The position numbers and the translations under genes are program-made. This document shows positions 27,666 to 36,282 of a stretch of 64,000 bases of DNA, in pieces (the stretch's first letter is position 1; the number at the start of each line of letters is the position of its first letter). The notes below the pieces were generated by a model. That model worked only from the letters and a program-made list of their open reading frames with translations. It searched no databases and had not been told where the DNA came from. This DNA is from Planctomycetota bacterium (GTDB taxonomy: Bacteria; Planctomycetota; Planctomycetia; Planctomycetales; Planctomycetaceae): the NCBI GenBank assembly GCA_014584345.1, contig JACTNB010000022.1, positions 170,024 to 234,023 of the forward strand, written 5' to 3'.

Positions 27666-28228
27666 TGAATCGATTCTCCCAACGACCGCTGCCCGACTTC
27701 CTTATCGAAAATCTGGTAGATCAATTTCTTCAGGGTCGATCCCGGCTTTCCACCCAACGCTTTCTTCACCTGCTTCATCTGCTCAACCAGCGTTTCGTAG
27801 GATGAGTCCTTCGCAATCTCTTGAGCAGCATGTTTCCCCGTATCCGTCAGGGCGAGCTTGAATGCGTTGTTATCCTTCACAATGGACACCAGTCCCTTCG
27901 ACTCCAGATAAGCAAGAATGTGGTAGTAACGATCATCCCACGGGCCGTAATGGAAGCGGATCATGCTTGATTCAACTGACTTGGCAACGGACTCTACCGG
28001 AAGTCCAAGTGTCTTACAGGCCACGTCAAAGAACTGCGGATAGCGAACGAAGAAATCCAGCTTGGCCATCTTCGTCAAACCGTCGATCCGAGTTACACCA
28101 TCTGATCGGCTAGTCGTCCCGCAGAACTCAATGAGCAACAGCAAACGTGCCGCATGGAATTCAAGCAAGTCATCGGCAGCGATAGGTAGTCCCGCTGGTG
28201 CGTCTCCGATATTGCGTATCGATTTCAT
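27662..28228 (-). CDS. ABC-three-component middle-component-like protein
   Basis: 188 aa (MKSIRNIGDAP...). Predominantly helical with a winged-helix-like C-terminal half (RYYHILAYLESKGLVSIVKDNNAFKLALTDTGKHAAQ) and a helical start rich in LLLLIEFCG. Size, place between nuclease and ATPase genes, and the winged helix fit middle components of ABC-3C systems; I could not match it to a specific family. It overlaps both neighbours by four bases (28225-28228 and 27662-27665), so a fixed stoichiometry is likely. Confidence 0.68.
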   Translation of the reverse strand: MKSIRNIGDAPAGLPIAADDLLEFHAARLLLLIEFCGTTSRSDGVTRIDGLTKMAKLDFFVRYPQFFDVACKTLGLPVESVAKSVESSMIRFHYGPWDDRYYHILAYLESKGLVSIVKDNNAFKLALTDTGKHAAQEIAKDSSYETLVEQMKQVKKALGGKPGSTLKKLIYQIFDKEVGQRSLGESIQ

Positions 28229-29376
28229 GCCGTTGCCCTCCGAAAGCGATGGACACAACGGTCGGCGATGTTGTACATGCAGCCCTGGAGAACCGAGAGC
28301 GGCGGTGTTTCTGGAATCGTCGTTTGCAGTTTCTCAACCGCCGTCAGGCAGAGGGAATGGAATTTCACTCCATCGTCTTCAAGATCACCTGCATCTAGTT
28401 TTGCTCTCAATGAGTGCAATGTCGCCCCGACCTCACTCTCAACCTCCGTAAGCCTTGATGTGGTTAGGTACTTCGGTTTGTACCGTTCGGCAAGATAGCG
28501 ATGTCGAAGCTCAAGACTCGCTTCAATGTCCGGCCCTGGGATGTTTGCATCTTTGAGTTTGCTCTTTAGTTTTATACCGGCTTGGGATGCTGGTTTTAGA
28601 CGAGTATCAATCTGCTTTTCCAGCCAGACTGTCAGCGAGGCTTTGGTTATCTTCTTGCTGTGGGGAGACTGGCCCCAATCTGCAACCGCAGCCTTTCTGG
28701 CAAGAGCAAGGAGATCAGCGTACAACTCGTCAAGTTGATCGGGCAGAACGTGGTGCCCTAGTGCAAAAGCAACTCGACTCAGTTTCAGCTTATTTGCCGA
28801 TTCGAGGCTCGATTCAGACTGGTGGACCTCCCATCGAGTGTTCTCAAGCCAATAGCGAACGCCGTTTCCATTGCCGGATCGAAAAGAGGATGTTCGCTTT
28901 TCAAGGTCGGCAACCAGGACTTTCGAGTCGGCGAGTTTCTCCTGTCGATCCGGTGCATCGTATCGCAGTTGTAGAAACGCCAGATCGGCATTAGGTGGTA
29001 GCGTCGTGGTGAGCCGAAAGCGTGACGGCTCGGAACCACGGTCATTTGCCAGCGAACGCTCAAGTATCGACGTTCCTGCAACCGTCTTCTTGTCCTTTCT
29101 CTTTTGCTCAGTCAGTTTTGCAATTGACCAAAGCTGCTCCAACGTCAGAGCTTTGACCTGGACAAATTCGACTTCCTCGCAATCGTCTCCCTCCCAGAAC
29201 AACGTGATGTCATCGTGTGTTTCGCACCAAACCTCAAGAAGGTCTGTCCGTTCGAGCATCTCAATGAGTAATTGTGCAGCAACGTGGTCCTGGAACTCAA
29301 ATCCTTGTCGTGCCTCAACCCCGCCCCGTTCCAAAGGGGGCAAGTCACGAATCGATTTGATTTGAGGCGTCGTCAT
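28225..29376 (-). CDS. DUF4297/Cap4-like dsDNA nuclease domain protein
   Basis: 383 aa. The N-terminal ~200 residues match the DUF4297 pattern: ARQGFEFQDHVAAQLL (22-37), then the nuclease residues in CETHDDI (Asp55/Asp56) and EFVQVKAL (Gln73, Lys75), i.e. a PD-(D/E)XK variant with QxK. Cap4 of CBASS and ABC-3C effectors use this domain for dsDNA cutting. The C-terminal half is helical and probably docks onto the ATPase or middle component. First gene of the four-gene operon; brxL ends 47 bp upstream on the same strand. Confidence 0.78.
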   Translation of the reverse strand: MTTPQIKSIRDLPPLERGGVEARQGFEFQDHVAAQLLIEMLERTDLLEVWCETHDDITLFWEGDDCEEVEFVQVKALTLEQLWSIAKLTEQKRKDKKTVAGTSILERSLANDRGSEPSRFRLTTTLPPNADLAFLQLRYDAPDRQEKLADSKVLVADLEKRTSSFRSGNGNGVRYWLENTRWEVHQSESSLESANKLKLSRVAFALGHHVLPDQLDELYADLLALARKAAVADWGQSPHSKKITKASLTVWLEKQIDTRLKPASQAGIKLKSKLKDANIPGPDIEASLELRHRYLAERYKPKYLTTSRLTEVESEVGATLHSLRAKLDAGDLEDDGVKFHSLCLTAVEKLQTTIPETPPLSVLQGCMYNIADRCVHRFRRATA

Positions 29377-29422
29377 TGGGCTACCAGTCCTTACAAATCC
29401 ATCCCCGCTCCATGTACCTCGT

Positions 29423-31450
29423 TCAGTTCATCCCTAACGCCTTCATCGCCGCCGTCAGCGGATCAGAGAAAAATACTGGATCAACCCGTTCAACGATGTC
29501 GCCGGAGACTTCGAGGAAGTTTCGTTTGTTCTCCAGCGGAACCAGGGCTCGACGTGCCCCGTTGTCCATGCCGACTTGCAGCGGTTCGGCCAACGAGCGG
29601 ACGGCCTTGATGTTCCCCTGGATGCTCAGGTCGCCAAGGATAACGAGCCCAGCCAGTACGGATTGCCGCTTGATGGCGGAATAGACGGCTACGACCAAAG
29701 CGATCCCAGCCTCACAAGGAACGTGGTTGCTCAGAAGATCGATTGCTTCAACGTGGAAGTCGGTTGTCGTAAATTGCTGACCGACGCCCATCTTCACTTT
29801 CTGGCCTTGGAGATAGGCGAAAGCTCGCTGAAGCGATTCCTTCATGGCACCTTCAACGCCGCCAGCGATCTTCAGTTTGCCGGTGCCGGGAGACGTTCCC
29901 ACTTCAAGGCGGTAGAGCCCAACTTTGCCCTGGTCATCGACCGACGCCGTATAAACGGAGCCGGGGGCGAGCGGGTCGGCGGCGATCATGTCACGGCCAC
30001 CTTGTTCCGGCACGCCGACGAATCGTTCTTCACGAGTCTCACTGTCGATGAACGAAAATGAAGTCTGGTGATACTCGAAGGAACCCATCTTCTTGAGTTG
30101 TTCCTTGACACGACGACGGCCTTCCAAGGCCAAGTCGAGGAGTTCGCTCAATTCGTCCTTCGTGACTTCGCCGTGCGGGTAGATCAGTTTCACCAGACCG
30201 GCCACCGACTTGCGGACGGCCTTCACGTCACGAGCATTCAGGTGCGATCCGAGGGAGAAGAAGCGGTCGATGATCTCGGTGAAGTTGTGCTTACGAAGTT
30301 CCCTCAACGCCTCGGCCAAGTAGTCCACGACGAAGCCGTAATGGTCAGTGAAGAACTCCACCCGCATCTTCGGAATTTCCCAGCCCGGAATGTAGAAGTG
30401 GATGCGGTCGAGGAAGGCCATATCTTCCCGGATTACATCGGGCATCGGCATGAACAGGTGCGAGGATCGGACCATGACCTCGACGGGCTGGTTGGTGTTG
30501 CCGAACATGGCAATCGACGCCATGCCTGACAGCGAATCCTTGCCACGAGCGAACGTGCCCGATTCGCAGTAGGTCTTCAGAGTGGTCACGACTTCTTTGG
30601 GCATCTTCTGGAGATCGGCCACTTCGTCAAACGCCACGGCGTCCCAGATGCCGACCAGCCCCATCTTCCCGCTGGCCATGTTGTAGAACAGGTTGGCGAC
30701 GGTCGTCGGGCCGGTGAGCAGGATCGTGTACGGCGATAGTTCCTGGTAGCCATAGCTTTTGCCAGTACCACGAGGACCGAGTTCGACGAGGTTGTAGTTT
30801 TGCTCGCAGAGGGCCAGCAGGCGAACGAGGAACAACAACTTCACACGCCGCTCGAAGTGCGACGGTTCCATGCCGATGGTACGCAGGAGCAAATCGACCC
30901 ACTCATCGGTCGTGAACTGGCGGCGGCACTCCAGATATTCTTCTAGATCGAAGGTGGCAAGCTGGATCGGCTTCATGCTGTCGATCCAGAAGGGACTCCG
31001 CTTCCCTTTCTGCTCCTCGTCGAACTGGTGCCTCAGATCGACTTGCGCCCAAATGCCGCCCATAAGCAGGCGGTCGTAATCCCGCATGAAGTGTTCTGGA
31101 ATGTGGACGTATTTGTGGCCGAAGTTCTTGAGTTCGGCCCAGTATTTGTCGTCGTCAGAAACGTACCGGACCTGCACTTTGTCGATCAGCGTGTGCTTGC
31201 CCTTGTCCTTCACCATCGACTGGGCCTTGTTCGACTCGTCGGGACGGACGAAGTTCGAGGACAAGGTGTTGTTGACCACCTTCAGTCCGGCGTCGATGGC
31301 CACGGGATCGTCCGTCGCACAATACTTGCCCAGCAAGTATTCAAGGACGAAGACCGGGACATTGGCTCCTACCTTGACCTTGCGGACCAAATCTTTGCGG
31401 ACCACCTTCCCCGCAAACACGGATGCCGCCTTTTTGTCTAATTCAGGCAT
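29423..31450 (-). CDS. brxL: BREX type 1 protein BrxL (AAA and Lon-like domains)
   Basis: 675-aa AAA+ protein that forms rings on DNA and is needed for phage restriction in BREX type 1. An N-terminal BrxL domain (KVGANVPVFVLEYLLGKYCA) leads to Walker A GPRGTGKS (225-232), Walker B AVAFDEVADL, and a C-terminal Lon-type domain (GDLSIQGNIKAV, conserved Lys). Where Lon proteases have the catalytic Ser (GPSAG), this protein reads PCEAG, so proteolysis is doubtful. Last of the BREX genes, 9 bp after pglZ. Confidence 0.93.
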   Translation of the reverse strand: MPELDKKAASVFAGKVVRKDLVRKVKVGANVPVFVLEYLLGKYCATDDPVAIDAGLKVVNNTLSSNFVRPDESNKAQSMVKDKGKHTLIDKVQVRYVSDDDKYWAELKNFGHKYVHIPEHFMRDYDRLLMGGIWAQVDLRHQFDEEQKGKRSPFWIDSMKPIQLATFDLEEYLECRRQFTTDEWVDLLLRTIGMEPSHFERRVKLLFLVRLLALCEQNYNLVELGPRGTGKSYGYQELSPYTILLTGPTTVANLFYNMASGKMGLVGIWDAVAFDEVADLQKMPKEVVTTLKTYCESGTFARGKDSLSGMASIAMFGNTNQPVEVMVRSSHLFMPMPDVIREDMAFLDRIHFYIPGWEIPKMRVEFFTDHYGFVVDYLAEALRELRKHNFTEIIDRFFSLGSHLNARDVKAVRKSVAGLVKLIYPHGEVTKDELSELLDLALEGRRRVKEQLKKMGSFEYHQTSFSFIDSETREERFVGVPEQGGRDMIAADPLAPGSVYTASVDDQGKVGLYRLEVGTSPGTGKLKIAGGVEGAMKESLQRAFAYLQGQKVKMGVGQQFTTTDFHVEAIDLLSNHVPCEAGIALVVAVYSAIKRQSVLAGLVILGDLSIQGNIKAVRSLAEPLQVGMDNGARRALVPLENKRNFLEVSGDIVERVDPVFFSDPLTAAMKALGMN

Positions 31451-31459
31451 GGTTTATCC

Positions 31460-34051
31460 TCACATCGAAATGGCGACATCAACGATCAGTGGAGCCGCCA
31501 GTTCTACGCCGGTGGTTGCGTCGAGCAGGTAGACTCCCACAGTCTTTTGGGAAATCTCCTCCGACAACATCACGGTGACAGTATTCGGTTCAATTCGTTT
31601 GTTATCATCTTCGGCAATTTTCAGGTTCACTTCACCTGTCGCATCCTCAAATCCGTATGAGGCACTGACCGGCAGCGAAACACACTTCTTGTTCGCCCGC
31701 AGTTCGATCCTCACCTTGGGCGGTTCAAACCCGAACAAACTCGACTCGCTCTGGTGGGCAGCAATCTGCACCGAGAAGAATCGTGTGGTCAGCTTCGACG
31801 TACCGGGCGTCAGCGTCCATTGGATGCCGGTCGTCTGGGCGGTTGGTGTTGTCGTCGAGCGCAACACGACCACCGGCACGATCAGTTCTTGGGGAGACAA
31901 GCCACCGTGGAAATAGGCTCGCCCGCCTCCCTTGGATTTGAAGACGGCAAAGGTCCACGGAGTCGCTATGTCGAACTCGCTCTCCACGCCCAGCGAGGCC
32001 AAGGAAGTCCGCAGATAGGACGGCTCGGCGTTACCACCGACTCCCACCCACACTCTGCGATGCAGGTCTTCGACTTTGCCGCCGGGGTTCTCGATCTTCA
32101 TGTCGTCGCCGATCTCGTCGGCAAACAGGTGCCCGTGATCGGCCACCAGCACGATGGTTTTGACGCCTTGATCGGCGAGTATCCGCACGCCTCGACGAAG
32201 TTGACTCAGCACGCCGTCGATTTGCAGCCGTGCTTGCGACATGTTATCCGCCTCGCCGAGTTCATCGATTTCCTGCGAGGTAATCAGAATCAAATCAGCG
32301 GCTTTGATGCCCTCTCTGATCTTCTTGCCGGGTTTGGGAAGCAAGTCGTCGAGCTTGGCATCAAAGACCGGGACGCCTGCATGTTCCTTGAGGAAAGCCA
32401 CACGATCTTTGCGGTCCTTGATCACCTTGCCTGCGACCTCCAGGCCGAGCTTGCCGCTGCCTACGCTCACGACTTTGGCCGACTCGTGGGCTTTGGGCAA
32501 CAATGCCGCCATGCCGATCTCGGTGATGGTGGGCATGGTGCCGATGGCCGGTTGAACCTCCAGGCTGAAGTCGTCTGCCAGCAACCGGGACAACTCACGG
32601 GCCATCTCGAACCGCAAAGCGTCTACCCAGACGTAAGCGACTTTCCCATCGCCCAACAGCGGCCTCACCTGCTTGTCGAAGATTTCACGTTGCCGCAGCA
32701 GCCCTTTGATCGGGTGCTTGGCCTTGGAAAACTGCGTGATGAAATGCTTGGCCAGTTCGGAGCCGACTTCGGTGTAGCGTTGCTCCGCTTTAGTGATCAG
32801 TTTCTCCAACCCCTGGTGATCACGGCTGGCGGCGAACTCGAAGTTATACTTGCGGCTCTCCATGTGCCGGTGATGCGTATCGAGCAGGCACCAAGGTTCG
32901 TCATCGTCGGCATATTCTTTGACGAGATCAGGGATTGCGGTGGGAGCCTTCTTCAGAACCTTGGCTACCCGGTCAGCTTCGAGTAAGACTTCGGCGGCGG
33001 AACAGATCAGAGCCCAGCGGGCTTGAATCGCCGGAGCCACATCCGCCCAGAACCGTGAGAGGCGGTATTCGGCCAATTGCAGCAGGGCCGGAGTTGCCGA
33101 TTTGTGCAAGTCGGTTTCGACATGAACCAGCAGAGCCTGCTCGACACATTGGAAGGTTTCGTTCTCCTTCAGCGGCTCCACCGGGAGGTCGAACTGGTCG
33201 AGGTTGAGTTCCTGCTCGACACCGTTGGCCACGGTCACATAGCTATCCCGCAACTCCCGGTCGTTCCGCCATGTGCGGGTCAAGCGCACGCATGCATCCA
33301 CCGCTCCCGTGCTGGTCGCAACCGACACCGATGCGAGCGACGAGGGCACGTCCTTCTTCAGGGCGGCAAACAAATCGGTCAGCAGTACATGTCGGCCCAG
33401 TTTGACCCGCCAGTTCGACAATGCTTCGGAAGCGGACAGTTCGATGTCGAAGCTGATTTGCAGCAGATGCCGCAGTTCCTTCTCGGCTTCCTTCTTGCCG
33501 ATTTCACCGTCTTGCTTGTCGCTGTGAAGAAACGCCAGGGCGACTTCCTGGGGGTTGGCCGTGCCGAAGATCAGCGTTAGCACGCCGGTCGAGATGTCCT
33601 TGCCTTTGTCTGCCAAGGAATTCAGGTCGGCCAGCGAGAGTTTCCCGGCTTCGACTTGCCGCTCGATCTCACCGACTTGATCCTCGCCTAGGATCGGTTT
33701 CAAGGCGTTGCGGGCGACAACCGAGAGCCGGGTATTGCAAGCTGGAGGTTGCTGCCGGGGCTGCATCACAACACCGGCACAGTCGAGTTCGATCAGGGCA
33801 CTGCTGGTCTTCTCCCGGTCGATAGGAACATACACAACCAGCCGAGGGGCGTGCCCGTCGTTGAGCAGATGGTCGATCTCTTTTCGCAACTGTAGAAAGC
33901 TGCCGTCGTATCGGGCCACTGTCGTTTCAGGCAGCGAGAATTCTCCCACAGCCTCGTTGTAGGCTTGTTCCGGGTCGTACCATACGACCAGCCCCTTGTC
34001 CTCGACCTGCTTTGCGATCAATTGTTCGAGATGTTCGGTGACGACGGCCAT
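31460..34051 (-). CDS. pglZ: BREX protein PglZ (alkaline-phosphatase fold)
   Basis: 863 aa from the ATG at 34051, which overlaps the pglX stop as TAATG; a longer 5' extension would run into pglX. The PglZ domain is seen in YVWVDALRFEMARELSRL, the metal/nucleophile region, and IVLVADHGHLFADEIGDD, the distal metal ligands of the phosphatase fold. N-terminal and C-terminal parts are helical and beta-rich respectively. PglZ is the hallmark of BREX and Pgl systems. Its substrate remains unclear in the literature. Confidence 0.92.
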   Translation of the reverse strand: MAVVTEHLEQLIAKQVEDKGLVVWYDPEQAYNEAVGEFSLPETTVARYDGSFLQLRKEIDHLLNDGHAPRLVVYVPIDREKTSSALIELDCAGVVMQPRQQPPACNTRLSVVARNALKPILGEDQVGEIERQVEAGKLSLADLNSLADKGKDISTGVLTLIFGTANPQEVALAFLHSDKQDGEIGKKEAEKELRHLLQISFDIELSASEALSNWRVKLGRHVLLTDLFAALKKDVPSSLASVSVATSTGAVDACVRLTRTWRNDRELRDSYVTVANGVEQELNLDQFDLPVEPLKENETFQCVEQALLVHVETDLHKSATPALLQLAEYRLSRFWADVAPAIQARWALICSAAEVLLEADRVAKVLKKAPTAIPDLVKEYADDDEPWCLLDTHHRHMESRKYNFEFAASRDHQGLEKLITKAEQRYTEVGSELAKHFITQFSKAKHPIKGLLRQREIFDKQVRPLLGDGKVAYVWVDALRFEMARELSRLLADDFSLEVQPAIGTMPTITEIGMAALLPKAHESAKVVSVGSGKLGLEVAGKVIKDRKDRVAFLKEHAGVPVFDAKLDDLLPKPGKKIREGIKAADLILITSQEIDELGEADNMSQARLQIDGVLSQLRRGVRILADQGVKTIVLVADHGHLFADEIGDDMKIENPGGKVEDLHRRVWVGVGGNAEPSYLRTSLASLGVESEFDIATPWTFAVFKSKGGGRAYFHGGLSPQELIVPVVVLRSTTTPTAQTTGIQWTLTPGTSKLTTRFFSVQIAAHQSESSLFGFEPPKVRIELRANKKCVSLPVSASYGFEDATGEVNLKIAEDDNKRIEPNTVTVMLSEEISQKTVGVYLLDATTGVELAAPLIVDVAISM

Positions 34052-36204
34052 TACTTCACCAATCCTTTCTGGCGAAGCTGCTGGCCGATGGAGGACCACT
34101 CGTATTTGCCCTCAAGGAGTTCGTCCCAGTATTTCTTCGCTTCCTTCCACGGGACCAGTTCGTGCAGTGGAGAAATGTTGAAGATGACACCATCATTGCG
34201 ATCCGGCTCAAGATGAAGTTCAGCGACTCGCCTTAGCTTGTCCTCGAAACCTCGGAGTTCGACAAGAACTTCTTCTTGTTTCTCTGCTTCTCTTGCCAAC
34301 CGCTTCGCTTCCTTTCCGCTGTCACCAGTTGCGGCCTTTTGTCTGGCGAGCGTGTCGAAGCGTGTTGCTTCTAAGCGAATCTTTGGCTCAACGTAGTTCA
34401 CTAATCCTTTGAAAAGTTGGTCCCTGTCGAGTTTGTGGTAGTACATCCAAAGGGAGTAATTCCTTTTCGACGACTGTAGCAGCCAATAAATGGGAGCCTT
34501 CCTGCGACTTTTTGAGTACAAGGAAATGTGTTGGTCGAAAAATCCGCCTTTTGACGCCTTGCGAAAATACTCTCGGAGCGTCTTTACGCCAAGTATCTCG
34601 CATGCCTCTTTCTCAATTGCATCCGCCCGATGGTTCCAAAGAACTTCCATGACATCTCGAATACGTCTCACCACATCGTCAGGATGACCTTCATCATCAA
34701 CGAGAATCCCGCTCCACTGAATAGTCATCGGATAGCCATTTGGAGTGGCGATTTGTGGCAACCCGGTAGGATCGATCAGCATTCCTGGAGAACAAACAGG
34801 CAACTCGTCAAAAGGATGTGGTGAATTTACGCTGCCATTTTCAAGTGTTGCCTTTCGACAATCCCACCGCCCAAATGCAACGCCAAGACAGTACGACAAT
34901 ACACGGTGGGTGCATTCAACAAGCTCGGCGTCGGTCGCCCGTCCATACCTCGCAAATGCTTGCACCAGAGCATGGGGCGATTTTCGGCACAAATGACTGG
35001 CGAGTTCGAGCCGTCGATCGGCAAAGTAGGACTTCTTAATGACTTGGCGACTCGCCCCCAATTCCTCCTTCGCCTTGGCAACAAGTTCCATGTCATCGCA
35101 GGCCAAGTAGACGCACGCTGCACGTTCCTGCTCATCCGTCAACGTACTGTCATACGAACTCGGATGCGGTCCATATAGGTCATCGAACGTATTCCGATCG
35201 ACATCCTCGAATTGGCAAAGGACAAACGACTCTAACTCGGCACTAGCTTCGATTAGTTCACACCCCAACCGCAGCAATGTGAGGCGAGTGGCAAATGCTA
35301 TTTTCGATAGAGAAGCCATCTCACTGTAGGAGTTCGCAAACGGTGACTCGAAATAGCGTGTAGTCTCGTCTGTCGCAAAAGCTCGAATGCGAGATGAGAT
35401 GCATTTGACAACCAAATCACAGATGTCTGCTCCAGGTTCTCGCAAAAGATTTGGGAGTACATTCAGGACACCGGGGCGGTAATGCCGTGCTGCACTACCT
35501 GAAACCGACGTGTCGCCTGATCCTACAAATGCCTCAACCAATACTTTGAAAGGCCGAGTGTAGGACGCTCCAAGATAGCCGAGCGTGTACTCACGAGACT
35601 GCGGAAAGAGCGCAAAACCCGTAGAACTGAAGATGATGCCTTTCGGCATTACCCGTGGACTAAAATCACTCGTCGTTCTGTCCGGGTAAGTAATCCCCTC
35701 GGCGTGATAAAAACCGAGGTTCTGCGGGCGAGATAAAAGTTTGCCATCTTCATTGACAAAGCTTTTGATTGTGCTTCCATCGTCTTTCCAAAACACCACA
35801 AGATGAATATCGTCGTAATACGGCTCGTACTCGCCCCCTTTGGCGAAGAAGCTCCATGACTTATCTTCCCCGATTTGCTCGACAGGAACTTCCCAAGCGG
35901 CCCGAACGAAGCGATGATTATCACCAGTTTGAAGTCCTACTCTAGCTGGCGACTGGTCATCTGCAACATTTGGCATTGACAGCGTGGCATACAGGAAGGC
36001 TGGTGGGAGCCAGTAGCACAGCACTTGCTCTGGGACCCGATCAAACAAAGACAACGCCTGAACCGTATTGTACGGACAGTTGTAACGGCAGGTTACAGCA
36101 GTCAGTAAATCGACGTCTTTATGTGTGCTAGAAAGCAGATTATGAAACACGACGCTGTTGTCGCTTGGATGTGAAACGACAACATAGGCTGCTGCTTCAA
36201 CCAT
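34051..36204 (-). pseudogene. pglX: C-terminal part of interrupted pglX
   Basis: Continues pglX in the same frame after one TGA at 36283-36285. Between that stop and the Met at 36204 the frame is open for 26 codons (RKQRLLGEESRIDAFADLGYG...), which read like normal PglX. The segment includes the target-recognition and C-terminal regions (AKKYWDELLEGKYEWSSIG near the end). It has no independent start signal that I trust. Its stop overlaps the pglZ start, so loss of pglX translation could also weaken pglZ. Confidence 0.85.
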
Positions 36205-36282
36205 GGCTTCATCAAGGACGCCATATCCAAGATCAGCGAAAGCATCGATTCGTGATTCTTCACCAAGTAGCCTCTGCTTGCG

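Noticed and set aside
31754..32986. 410-aa plus-strand ORF
   Set aside because: Antisense shadow of pglZ.
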